From the NCBI GenBank assembly GCA_002812745.2, contig NCSJ02000012.1, positions 62,001 to 126,000 of the forward strand: 64,000 bases of DNA, written 5' to 3'. The notes under the pieces are model-generated. The model was not told where the DNA came from and did no database searches. It saw only the letters and a program-made list of their open reading frames with translations. The position numbers and the translations under genes are program-made. Shown here piece after piece: positions 33,137 to 44,963 of the stretch (position 1 is the stretch's first letter; each line of letters begins with the position of its first letter). The DNA is from Scytalidium lignicola. Its lineage: Eukaryota; Ascomycota; Leotiomycetes.

Positions 33137-33836
33137 CTTCGGATGCTGCACGACTTGCTGTGCTTGAAGTCTGGCGCAAATGCAGGCAAACACAAATTCG
33201 AGATTCAATACCTAAATTGGGCTTAGCCTTGCATATTCGTATATGCATAATCACGTGATTTGCATAGCCTTTGGTGATGGGTTATTCATTTCTCGTAGCG
33301 ACTCATCGTCATATAATAAGATTAGGCGACCTTGGGCCGTGACTTTCTAATCTCAACTTCGAAGATACTACTATTTGAAGGTCCAGTAACCTAGGAGTAG
33401 TTTCTCTGCAACCCNAAAAAAATTGTCATAACCACTCACTAAATACCACGCATGCAGATGCTTTAAGACTCTTGACTCTACTCTCCTATTCCTCTTTCCG
33501 TTTTATATTGCGTTTATGATTCTCTTTCCGAGTTTACACCATTCTGCAACGCTCGATACTCTAAAAGTGTTTGCTTTTAGAGAATTATACTTTCATATCT
33601 CTTCGTTTTATATACGTGGATCTTTCTCTTATCGATATAGACTTTCAAATAGCATTGAAGCACGGCATCCAAACAAAAGTTTGTTCCAGGTACACTTGAT
33701 CAGCTGCTCAAAGACGACGTGTAATCCTGCCTCCGGTCTACAGTCAACTGTCGCCGGGTGTGGAAGTCTTTAACAGCATCTACAGAGATCGACCTCCTTT
33801 TCATGAGTGCTACTTGTCTCAATCACGCCGGTCATA
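33137..33836. other. Intergenic, divergent 5' regions of MRPL6 and KAR5
   Basis: About 700 bases with pyrimidine-rich blocks and an N at 33415 beside an A run. No coding sequence or RNA gene is recognised. Promoters of both neighbours are expected here. Confidence 0.55.
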
Positions 33837-35598
33837 ATGCAACTAACAGTACTATTCATTCTATTTCTGTCATACATGGCTTTAGCCTTAAAACTTCCCT
33901 TCAACGCCATGTTACGATCTCCTATAGAGGGTAAAAATACTCAATATTAGTCACGAACCCATCTAACCCTTCTATAGAAAACCCATCATCCACTAGATCC
34001 ACGAACCCTTTTAATCCTGCAGAATTATTGGACGGCAAAATCGAAAAGGCAGAAATCTATACCAAAGCTATCACAGAGCTTAAAAGATTTGAGAATGAAC
34101 CACTTTGTCATCGCACGGCGACTAAAGTTCTTTTGAATAATTGCCAGAATTTGGAAGAAATAAATGAGGAAAACTACGATCTATATAGCACTCGTCTTCA
34201 ACGTCAGCACGTGGAAAGCTTTGCCCTGAGTCTTGCTATGTGTGACCTGGAGAGAATAAAATTCATAATTCCAAGTTCCTGCGAACCATTCGGAAGTGAA
34301 GCATTGGCTCTTGCCTCAGAACGCGGCAATGGCGACTTGAAGGTCTCTTCAGAACAGGTAGGACAGTGCCTCGAAGCTCTGGGAAGAGATCACACGTACT
34401 GGATTACCTGGACAAGTTACCGTGATAAAGCTCTCTTATTCTGCCGTGCGGCCCGCATTGATATTGATAAAGATCAGACAATTGCGTTGCACCAGCGGCT
34501 AGTGAAAGTCATGGCTGAGTTTATGCAAGGCGCAGAAAGCGAATTAGAAAAATTTCGTTCACGGATGGCTAAGGAGTCTCAGGCAGCTAGCTCGTATTTT
34601 GAAGATGTTATGACACAAACGAGCTCCATGAGTATCAAGGTTCAGTCAACCTTCAACTCTCTATCAAAAGAATTGAAACTTTTACGAGATGTGGGATCCA
34701 CTTCATTACTTTTTTTTTCCCTTCATATTTTTAATCAAAATCTAGGGCTTTGTGACTTCTTTCAACTCCGCTATTACCAGCAATCATGATCTAGAGAAAA
34801 TGATTAGAAACATGTTTCAAGTAGCAGTGGAGGCCACGGCCGAAATGGCGGCTGCGCAAGAAAATACTATGGATATGGTCCAGGTTAGTGCATTATTAAG
34901 AACAGAGGCGCTTCTAGCAGACCTGGAATATAGCATGGTAGATAGATTTAATCGCACCCTCGTAAGCTAGACCTTTTGATTTTTGTTTCTTACGCTAATA
35001 GTAATTAGGAGATACTTGAAAGTTCTTTATTACAACGTGGGGAGGAGCTTAATGCAGTCTTAGAACAGGTATACATTACTATATCACTATTAACTATATG
35101 TGAAACTAACAAGCAATAGAAATATCAATCATTAAGCACATTCATTATCAGCCAAACCAATCTCATCCACAACCAATCCAAATTAATTCTAGAAAATCAT
35201 GAGCGGGTCCTCAATTCTCAGAAAAGCATAAACTATTCGAATGAATCGTGGAATGACTACATGTTACTTACCAGTTTCGCTATTCTTGCACTCATAACCG
35301 GAAATTATCGGCTTGTGCCTACATTTGCTGGTAACATTAGACTTCTGTTTTTAGGTGAGAAGATTCCAATTTTTTATGAAGAGACATAAGTAACCTTAGA
35401 TTCATATTAGGCTCTATAGTTGGATCGATCATCATCTTAACTAGGGACCAAGATTGGTCTTACGAAGTAGCAGCCATCAAAACAGCATTTGCGCCTATAT
35501 ATTCTACCAACAGAACTACAGATTCACCGTCATGGACACAGTCTAATCATTTTTCATATGATTTTCTCGAACAATCTCATCTGTCGAATTTTGACTAG
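33837..35598 (+). CDS. KAR5: Nuclear fusion protein KAR5 (Tht1 family)
   Basis: Six exons (33837-33930, 33978-34690, 34746-34961, 35009-35068, 35120-35354, 35411-35598) join to about 501 residues in one frame. Kar5/Tht1 sits at the nuclear envelope near the spindle pole body and is needed for fusion of nuclei in mating. The protein starts with a signal peptide (LTVLFILFLSYMALA). The luminal part has family cysteines (CHRTATKVLLNNC, then ALAMCDLE, FIIPSSC). A long helical region follows, and then two C-terminal membrane segments (about 410-425, and 432-452 spanning the last intron). Intron 2 begins gtggga, a weak donor, but the joined frame supports it. The family varies widely in sequence, so the call rests on architecture plus the Cys block. 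Confidence 0.82.
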
Positions 35599-36964
35599 AA
35601 CCAACAACATATCCTTAGCTCTTAACAAAATGGTCACAATATCTAATATATTGCCGTGGCCCAGGAATATTCTGAACCTATATTTCATTTACCTAGCTTA
35701 TACGCAACTTTTAATCTAAATGCAAAACTACCAATCATTACCATTCTTATATCTATTTTGGCTGGTTCTATAATAGAATCTTACAAGCAAGAGGTGGAGT
35801 GGCAAGGAGCTTACAAAGGATCACACCTTCGTGATAAACTGGGATTTACTTGCAGTCAGGGGAGGTTGATAATATCGATATGAGGCTTTATCATCGGCTA
35901 ACAGCCATACCGGTATATATCCTAGAAGTAGCATAGCAGAAAGTATTCATACCAAAACAAATACAATATAGTATCCCATATCCTTCCTCTACTTCTATCC
36001 ACTCTATTAAGACAGATTACCAATCCTGTATTGTATATCAACCTGAAATTTTTGATCTACTGCTAATGGCTACGCACAATTCGGAAAGGAGATAGATTGA
36101 AGGAATCACCTAACAAGGTACTAGTGCAGGGGAAAGAGCCAATTCTGCTTTTATTCACTTTAGGACTAGGTTTCCCCCGCCAGTTAAACAACCCCAACCC
36201 TTTTAGTTTACTCAAACACAAGCCTAAAAGGGAATTGAAAATATAAAGAGGGGGGAAAAAACTAATATTTATAAATAAAAAAGGGAAAAAATAATGAAAC
36301 TGACAAAAGATCGCCCTAACTCGCATCTTATAGGCCTACATCTCTGCTACTGTTCTACACTTGTAGGACGTTAGACTTATATTTCTCTTCCACCTCAGAT
36401 AACACAATTTAACCTGACCGTTATACCATAACAGCGCTTATTGTGTTATGTAGAAGTTGTTTATTTGAGGTTATATAAGACACGGGTTTGTCGCTAGTAA
36501 AGGTTAGGAGGATAAAGGGGGGCTGTGTATTGAGCTTGTATCCGAGTACATTGCAGCACATATCATCCAGACAAAAGTGATTACAGGAGAGGACTTATTA
36601 GCATGACATTATTATGGTATCTGCTACATACATTAAGCAGTGGCGGTCCACCCAATCGATCATATCAAAGACAAGCAAGAAAAGGAGGCTCACAGATGAC
36701 GATCACATAGGAGCATCTATCTAGCCATATTCCACTCAAAACGTAATAGCCAGCCATAATAGAATAGTATCAGAGGAAAATATAAGAAAAGGGGTATAAA
36801 GTCAAAACTTGGGGGTATCGTATGCCGATGTAAGCGAACGACAAGCGAAGGGAAATCCCAGGGGCACAGAATTATAACATAGTTCAGCCATGAAATAGAT
36901 ATTAACAGGTTGTTACAGAAGTTGTAAAAGAAGTGTGATCAAAATTTAACCTATGCAGATAGGT
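35599..36964. other. Intergenic, convergent 3' ends, AT-rich
   Basis: About 1.4 kb between the stops of KAR5 and the coiled-coil gene. Short open frames (35656-35883 and 36063-36326) are composition-driven and unsupported. No RNA gene or clear repeat is visible. Confidence 0.55.
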
Positions 36965-39900
36965 TTAAGAAGAAGTAGTACTCTGGGGGGAGACATCAGT
37001 CATAGACTTGAGCATTCTATTAAAATCCTTATTAGTGCATGATATGACAGAATGAACTAGGATCCTATACCTTAAATGGTCTTCCTTCAATTCACCGTTC
37101 ATTTCGTGTAGCTGTTTCGCTTTAACTTGCGCCTGCGCTAGCTATATCCCACAACTGTTAGCAATAGGACTCCTAGGTCAATAGACTTAGAAAAAAATAA
37201 AAGAAACGCATTAGGGGAAGGTTGGCGGACCAATGCTAGTGCGGCCGACGAATTATCTAGCTCACCTTCCACAACTTGTGCATCTACCTCTGCATCATCA
37301 ACATCCTCAGCATATTTACTAGATTTTAGGCCACTTGGGGCTTTGTTTGGAGTAGTAGGGCTGACACCATTGGCCTACACAACTATATTAGAATTTTGGG
37401 TTCACGTAATCAATCTGCGGAACACACCTTTGCTTCCGCGAGTTCTGCGTCCTTTACTTTCAAATTAGCCTCCAGCTCCTTCAACTTAGCCTCCAGGTCC
37501 TCATTCTTAATATTCGCCTCTTCAATCAACTGTGTCATTGACTCATGGAGGGATTTGTAGTCAGATTTAGAAGTCTCGATACTGATTTCCGTTTCAGCTT
37601 GCTGCTTCTCGAGGTCTGCTATCGCCTTATCGAGGGCTTGCTTCGTGGCTGAATGCTCTGCAGCTACTTTTGCGGATTCTTCTTGAGCCGTCGTAAGACT
37701 AGTCTGATGCTGCTCCTTCATTACTTCTATCGTCTTTCGAAGAGCATCTGCCTCTGAAGTATCAGGCTTCTTGTTCTTAGTGGCATCAAGGTCGGCCTCA
37801 GCAGATGCTCTAGCCATCTTCTCATGCGCCAGGTCTTGCTTAAGCGAATCTAACTCTTGATTTGCCTGCTCCAAGGCCTCCTCATTCTTAGTTATTTCAG
37901 CTTGGAGAGATTGCTCGGCAGTCTTATGCTTTTCCAGGTCTGATGATACGCTTGCCATGCTTGTTGCATGCTCTTCCTTCAAGGCTGTGATCTCTTGCGT
38001 CAGTTGTGCTCGTAATTGTTCAAGCTCGAGTGTGTGGGCAGCATGGCTAGCAGACATGGCCTTGTCATGAGCATCGTCAAGATTCTTTGCATGTGTCGCC
38101 TTCAAGTCCTCTAGCACTTGCGCGGTTTCGCTATCTTTCTCATTGATCTTTGCAACTAAAACAGCAACCGCACCTGCATGCTCTTCCTTTAGCTCAGCAA
38201 CCTCATTTACGTGAGTTGAAGCCGATTTCTCGAGGGTCTGGGTGAGCTCGTCATATTTCACCTGTAATGCTTCAAGCTCCTCTTTCACACCAGAATTGCC
38301 CTGCAATGCCTCGATTTCCTTCTCGTAGTCCATTGACACGGTCTCAAGTTCCTTTTGATGCTTCTCCTGCAACACTATCATATCCTTCTTTTTGGATTCT
38401 AGATTATTAGATGTGGTAGCAAGCTCTGCCTTGACCTTCACAAGTTCCTCCTCTCTACTCTTTCCATCAGCATCAAAGGTGTCCATCATCTTCTGGAGGG
38501 AAATAATCTCCTGGTTTGCCTTTGATAATGCTTCTTGGGCGGTTTCAAGGGCTTTCACATCTTCTGTGCTCTTAGTCTGCAACGTTCCATGTGCCTTTGA
38601 CAGAGCGGAAAGGTCAGCCTCCAGACCCGTAATATTTGCTTTCAGTTCTGCCTCTTGTGTCTCAAGTTTTTCCTTATAGGATGTCTCAATGGCAGTCTGA
38701 GCGGCAACAGCTGCATCTATTTGTTTCTGGAGTGTGGCCTGTGTATCTTGATGCTGTTTGATCAAGTTATCTACCAGCTCCTGATGAGATGAGCTAGCCT
38801 CTTGACTACCTTTTGCGAGTTCTACAGCATGTGTCTCCTTCAGGGTTGCTAACACTAATTCATGCTCCTCAACTAGAGATTTCTTCAGATTCGCAATCAC
38901 AGTGTCATGTTCCTTTCCTTGACTCTCAAGTTTTGTTTCTAAATCTTGGCTCCTTGTTTCATGCTCAGCTTGAAGCGCCTTCAAAGAATCCCCCAACTTA
39001 GCAACCTCGGCATTGGCTTGCTCTAGATTAGACTTTAGTGCTGCAATCTCGCTATCTTTCTCCGCAAGAGCTGCGGTGGTGGTAGCATGAGCCTCCCTAA
39101 CCTCTGCCAACTCTGCACTAATTTTGTCAAGTGCGGCAACAGACTCAGCTTTGTGTTTCTCAAGTGCTTCAGCAGCCTCAGATTCACTCTTTAACTTCGC
39201 TTCAGATTGTGCCTCTTCAATCGCCTTCAACGAAGCCTTTTCTGCATCCTTCTGAGCAGACTCTGCATCGGTTAATTGAGATTGTAAAGCTTCGAGGTCA
39301 GCCTTGTGATCAGCGTGTAGCTTCTCCACTTCCTCCTGATATTGACTATGAAGCTTTCCCTCTGCCTCGGCCACCTTTGCTGCCTCTGTCTTTAACTGTT
39401 CTTCAAGCTCATGCACTTTCTCTTGTGATGAAGCAATCTCCTTTTCGAGACCCTCAACCTTAGCTTCACTTTCTTCTAACTTAGCCTTAAGCTCGTTTAC
39501 TTCCTTAGATGGGGTGGCAGTGGGTTTCTCTGTAACAGGGCGAGCCGCAGTTCTGGAAGGAGCACTAGGGGAAGCAGATACTGAAGAAAGTTTCTTCTTA
39601 GCATCTGCGACAGCCCCGCTTATTGCTGGCTTCGAGGCGGTCGATGGCCGAGCCGCATGAGCCGCAGTGGTAGTAGTGGTTCCAGTTGCCCGGCTGCTCG
39701 AAGTCGGAGTAGTTCTGGTAGGAGCTTTAGAAGTGGGAGAAGTGACACCCGTTGTAGGTCTCCTTGCAGCTGTTGTAGAGGTTGCGGGCTTTGCAGCGGA
39801 CGTCGACTTGGAAGGGGATTCTCTTGTAGACGATGGTGCAATAGATGTCCTTCTTGCTGCGGATGCAAGTGGTTTTTTATGATCATCTCCAGATCCTCCG

Positions 39901-40289
39901 ACAGAAGGTCGAGACTTGTGGGCAGCACTGCTGGCAGATGTAGCTGAGGCTGCAGAACCTGGGGCCTTGCGAAGAGTGGATCCGGTCGTAGGACGTGTAG
40001 GAGGTTTGCTCAATCCGCCAGATGCTGACCTTGGAGCAGAAGAGACTGCTGGTTTGGTTGTAGACGACGTTGTAGTCGTCCCAGAACGCTTTGCAACTGT
40101 AATTCCGGCTCTCTTCGGAGGTACAGATTCTTTTTTCACGCCATTTCTAGTCTCCTTCGTCGAACCTTCCTTGTCAGTCTCCGCCTCTGTCTCGGTTGCT
40201 ACTCCGGTAGCGTCATCGCCAGACAGTATTTCAGAAGCGGCAACCTCCTCTTCTTGATGAGGAATTTCTTGAACCTCTGTAGATGCCAT
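36965..40289 (-). CDS. Long coiled-coil protein with a basic Ser/Thr/Pro-rich head
   Basis: Four exons (37428-40289, 37266-37374, 37071-37137, 36965-37016) give about 1029 residues. The first 60 residues are acidic. Residues about 60-260 are rich in Ser, Thr, Ala, Pro and Arg with almost no acids, the composition seen in microtubule-binding regions. From about 270 to 955 the sequence is a nearly unbroken heptad coiled coil (Glu/Lys/Ala/Leu-rich). The three short last exons encode a hydrophilic tail with QVKAKQLHEMNGELKEDHLR. I do not recognise an orthologue by name. Fungal relatives are usually labelled M-protein-repeat or kinetoplast-associated-like, from composition only. A structural or cytoskeletal role is an inference. 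Confidence 0.78.
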
Positions 40290-41318
40290 TGAGTTGAATT
40301 GTTGGATGTGTAGATGTTTGACAGGTATTGGAGATTACGTGGGGTTCTATATCAAATGTAACGTATTAGAACTGACTCCATAAAATAACCCTGGTTGCTA
40401 TTATAATTGACCAATATGAGAATGAAATTCTTTATGATGCGATAATTAAAGTGCACGAGTGCAAAAGCCTCGTAGCAACCCAATCACCACAAAAAGTCGA
40501 TAATAAAAGTATCAAATAAATTGGCATTATTATCAAAGAGGGGAGATCACTCACGAGTTTCTTGGGCTCTTGTTCTATACCGCTTCTCCCTGTATTATCC
40601 AACCCGAACCGCCGAATGCAGCACGATGCGACGCTCAAAGCTCAAAGCTCAAAGCTCAAAGCGACAGCGTACCTAGTGTTTTATCCAGAATAAATTGAAT
40701 CCCGCACCTTCGACCGCAGCAGCGATTCTAGCAGTCGGATTGTCTTGTAGGTATAAGGACTGAAGAGGTTTGTAAGATGCGCAATGAGAGCGGGGGAAAG
40801 GAGGATATCGAACCCTGAGAGCAAATGCTGTGACAGGCTCGACGTGGTTCAGGGGATAACTAATTAGGCGAGCTGCCAGATGGAGGTGTTTCCGATCTGA
40901 TCCACACTAGCTCTGGACGGACCACACGGCAGCTATGGGGATAGTGTGTTGATGCTGCGTCGCAAAAGCTTCCGACAAATTAGGAGTTCACAATTCAAAG
41001 CCAGGCAAGTCAAGATGCAAATCTACAAGATTGAAATAGAGGCAGGCACTAAACAAGTCTTTTGAGAATATATGGGTATCGTTTGCACAAGCCAGCTCTG
41101 GCTTGGAAGCCGTGCGTAGCAGAAGGGTATTTTGAAAGAGAAACAAGACTTGCACCTTCCCACAAAACAAAACAAAGTGATAATCCCAACGATATGGGAC
41201 CTAGTCCAATATTACACCCATCCCCCACCATTACACACTCCCCTCCCCGTTCCTATCAATATGATTCCTCTGGACTATGACAGCTCCAGCAGTGATGTTG
41301 CATGTAGAATTTATTCAT
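40290..41318. other. Intergenic with a short tandem repeat
   Basis: About 1 kb between the start of the coiled-coil gene and the stop of the next minus-strand gene. It contains the 7-base repeat at 40633-40662. No gene is recognised. Confidence 0.55.
40633..40662. repeat. Tandem 7-base repeat, GCTCAAA x4
   Basis: Four perfect copies of GCTCAAA plus two further bases lie about 340 bases upstream of the coiled-coil gene's start codon. Confidence 0.9.
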
Positions 41319-41954
41319 TTATGCTGCAGGAGTCGCAGCTGGCTCCTCTATCTTTGGTGCCTCAGTTGCGGCCACAGCAGCTGCAGGTGGTTCTATTTGC
41401 TGTCAGATTAATCCTCCTCTTTGTCCCTGTAAAATGATCACAAACCTTCAGCGGCCTTAGCAGGCTCAGCAGCAGCTGAGGTAACATCGGTAGCAGCTGG
41501 AGTCTCAGTCTCGGGGGCAGGCTCAGCCTTTGGGGTCTCTGCACACACAATGCGGTCAGCGCAAGGGAATATAAATTATGTCACGCGACAACTGCTTACC
41601 CTCAGCTGGAGCCGGCTCACTAGCAGCAGCAGTTCCAGCAGCGGCAGCTGCAGCTGGCGCCTCAGTTTTGTTGGCTTCCTTTTCCCCTCCCTTCTTGCTC
41701 TTCTTGCTTCTGAAAAGACCCTTGAGCTTGGCCTTCAAGTTATCTAATGTTTTTGGTGCTATAGCAGATAGTCCAATATCAGTAACTTGAATAAACAATG
41801 AAGCGTGAAAAGAGACTATTGAAGATGACAGAAGATCCACTCTTTGAAACTGGGACAAATCCACGAAATGCCACCAGAGGTCAAAGAACATCATCCCATA
41901 ACATCCTTGAATCATCAAGGGGTAAGTGACGGACGACTTACGGACTCCCGGCAT
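41319..41954 (-). CDS. Small Ala/Pro/Glu-rich protein with a basic N-terminal helix
   Basis: Four exons (41942-41954, 41600-41758, 41446-41538, 41319-41392) join to 112 residues. The first exon codes only MPGV and one base. The peptide then reads PPKTLDNLKAKLKGLFRSKK, a short basic amphipathic helix, followed by an acidic tail of Ala, Pro, Glu and Thr. All four junctions are GT..AG and keep frame. Similar small proteins are common in filamentous ascomycetes and have no assigned function. The basic helix might bind membranes, but this is only inference. No signal peptide or membrane segment is seen. Confidence 0.75.
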
Positions 41955-42965
41955 TTTGATTGTACGGGTTATGTCTTGAGCAAGAGTTTAATTAATAGAT
42001 AGACAGGAGGTCTTGATTTAGTGATGTGGTTGAAGACGCAGCGAGATGGTAGGGAGGGAAGGAAAGAAGAAAAGAAAGAATGGTCGACAAGTCTCAAAAG
42101 ATAAAGTCCGGGTTACACGTCTCGTGTAGACTTGCAAGTTGCTCGATCTAACCTAATTGGACAACTCCTGTAGCAACCGAGTGGACAGTAGTGACCGTTG
42201 ACGAATCCGAAAAATTCCATGGCATGTCAAATTTATATTACGGCATTGCCTTGTATTTTTAGATACATCTACGTGGTGCGTATTACTGTATTGTGTCTAG
42301 CCGGCCAGTAAAACTTAATTGGTGCCTTTCCTGATCCTCATTCGACTGCTTGCTCGCCCAGTGCAGAATCTCAAGCAATCCTTTTGGCTAGCTCACGATG
42401 TTTTAGACTTAAAAGATGCGATGCTCATTTAGCGTTGATAGAATTTATCTTATTTGACAAGTTTAAGGACCCAGATTCCCTATTACTAGGATCATCTTTA
42501 TCAGCGATGAAGGCTCAATGAGGTCTTTGGCATCACATCCTCAGACTAGAACGCTGCCTCTCTAGAATCTGCAAATACAATACTGTACTCCGTAGTTACT
42601 TCGAGCTCTAATAGCGCAGCCCCTATATATCGTGGCGGGCCTAGGTATGCGGGCCTGATGCTTCACGGTCCTCCTGTTGATCCCGAACCAGACACCGCTA
42701 ATGCAACCTAAACAAGCCAACTACGGTAACTTAGGGTAAGCTTTGGCGCTTCAGATATAAGTTATGCATTCGGCGGCCCCTGAAACTCGCAGGACTCGAT
42801 ATGACGCCAACCACGTCTATTTTCATTTACCGCACATAAGTTCCCAATTAGGGTAGTTCCTAATTACGTAGTAATCTTAAACGCTCAACTCCTTTTTCCG
42901 TCTCTATATTCTGCCCAAGTTGCTCTCTTGTTGATCCCTCAAGCATGATCCGTAGTTGAGATATG
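41955..42965. other. Intergenic
   Basis: About 1 kb upstream of the small acidic-protein gene and downstream of the PP2A-activator gene. It contains purine-rich sequence near 42050-42100 and a TACTCCGTAG motif near 42586. No gene is supported. Confidence 0.5.
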
Positions 42966-44423
42966 TCATATACCCGAGCCGTGTGAGGTAGGTGTTTCCG
43001 AAGCTCTGCTATTAATTGCTGACCGGTTGGCCCATGGAGCCCCGGTGCCTTCATGTGACAACGGACCAGCTACAGGAGTCCGGGCAGCCCATGGAGCCTT
43101 GGTACCTTCTTGCGGGAGAGTGCGACCCGTAGAAGCCACCCCAATAGCAGGTGTACTACGGGATGGTTGGTTCATCATATGCACAGAGGGCGTTGTAGAT
43201 TGGGCACTGGGATCAATGTCCCAGCTGAATAGTGATCCGAATGGAAAATGCTGTACAACGGGAAACTTTGATAGGACTTCCGCATTATACATTTTGAGCA
43301 TCCCCTATTCCGTTGATTAGTGTATCTCCAAAAATATCATATGCTGACGCTAACCTTGTTAATCTTACCCCAGCCAGACCGTATACCGGAGATATCAAAT
43401 AGTATAGGACTGTGCTCCCAAAACGGCCCAGTTTTAACATCATTGATGAATCCAATTGCAGAAAAGTACATGTTATGTGGTCTTTCTCGCTCGACGATAT
43501 CCTTCTTTACAATATCACTCGGCTTTGGGGCATTTGACAAAGAGCCTTCCACAGGCATATTTTCCGAGTCTTTGATGGCTGGAGAGTATTGGGAAGATCC
43601 AAAAATGTACGGAAGAAATGAGTGGTCATCCAGACCCCATACTCCATGAGATCCAGCTGGCTCAAGGGTGTATGTGAGAATTAGTTTCCTTACAACTCTC
43701 ATATATCTAGAACAATTTAGCACAAATACCAAAGGTAAAAAAAAGATTGTGACCAACATACTGTTCGATCACTCCCATGACTATGCTTCTTTCGAGAGAT
43801 CCGTCTCTATTAAGCTGCTCGTTACCAAACCCTCTGAGCTTCCAGATAGAGCCCAGAAATGCTAGGAAACTCAGTTCATGACCTGTACCATAATCGAGTC
43901 TCTGCGGACTTCCGAATCCCTCAAGGAAATACGAAGTGAGTTCATCCAAGGGCGAATCACCACCTCCAGAATCCGCATTGAACTCAATCACAGAGGATGG
44001 GAGAAAGCGTCCAAGAAGCTCCTGTGTCCTATCCTGGAGAAGTGCATGCCACTTCCTGAAACTAACATTTCCAAATCTTCGTGGTCCAGGGTCTGGAGGG
44101 GCTTCTTCAATAATATCCTCCGCGCGGCGCAATAATTCCCGCAACTTCTGCACTGTTTCTGGATAACTCATGGGAGCATCAAGTTGCCATGTTTGAACCT
44201 GTCCAGAACTCATTTTTCGCGGACACATGGCCACGTTAAGTTGCATGACAAATTTAACAATATCACTGTAGGCTTGTGAAGCAAGGAAGCGTGTGACATC
44301 ATGCCCCTCATTAATTCTCTTGATAGGCTTGATGAATTTATGAGGCTTTGAAGGATCTAAGACATTTAATGTATAGAAGCGAGATGGCTGTTCGGTTTTA
44401 GGACTGTCCGGTAACGAGTTCAT
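42966..44423 (-). CDS. RRD1: Serine/threonine-protein phosphatase 2A activator (PTPA), RRD1-like
   Basis: Three exons (43762-44423, 43355-43706, 42966-43304) give about 450 residues. PTPA is a peptidyl-prolyl isomerase-like factor that binds PP2A-type catalytic subunits and helps load their metals. Signatures in order are [47 protein letters not shown], then [24 protein letters not shown] and [20 protein letters not shown] at the start of exon 3. After VHMMNQPSR the C-terminus is a variable extension with two APWA motifs. The KRINEGHDV form favours RRD1 over RRD2, but this is from memory. Introns are short and canonical. Confidence 0.88.
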
Positions 44424-44963
44424 GATGTGCTCTATGGCAGTTCACAAACTTTCAAAGCATGCCGCTGGTGATAATGTAATTAATCGCAGGTCGAAGATGT
44501 GGAAGCTCGGGCCCTGGAATCCTGAATAGAGCAGCACTGATCCCTGCAGGCTGGCAGACGTCTCCCTTCCCCCACATCGATTTACTGTCTCAAGATCACA
44601 ACAAATATGGATGTACTGTCCGACTGTGTAGCGGTCTATCTAAAAGACTAAACACTTTCTCTCCACGGGAGATATGTTATGTCGCATAACTCCAGGTAAC
44701 ATATCTGCCATTGTTTGTGCGCCCGCGTCCCTGGAGAGATGATATAGCCTCCAGGTCACTCCACCGTCTTTAGGCCAGACCTGTGACTTCAAGTGTGGTC
44801 CACGTGAAACCATGCGCCTGCGTAACAGAGCAGTCAAGGCTGGGTCCAAGCCGAACCTTGTTTCAATTGGTGAGAATTCATACAAAAATCACTTCTTCTA
44901 ACGTCTTCTAAATCTGGGCTATTCATAGGCACTGGGGAATCCACTCAGAATTGTAGTGATGGA
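44424..44963. other. Intergenic, divergent 5' regions
   Basis: About 540 bases between the PTPA start codon and the start of the next plus-strand gene. A minus-strand open frame at 44640-44885 has no support. Confidence 0.5.

Noticed and set aside
39620..40257. Long open frames antisense to the coiled-coil gene
   Set aside because: They are shadows of the biased Ser/Thr/Pro/Ala coding region on the minus strand.
40790..40870. GGTTCGATATCC-like B-box on the minus strand
   Set aside because: It has one extra base relative to the tRNA B-box, and no cloverleaf or acceptor stem can be drawn around it.
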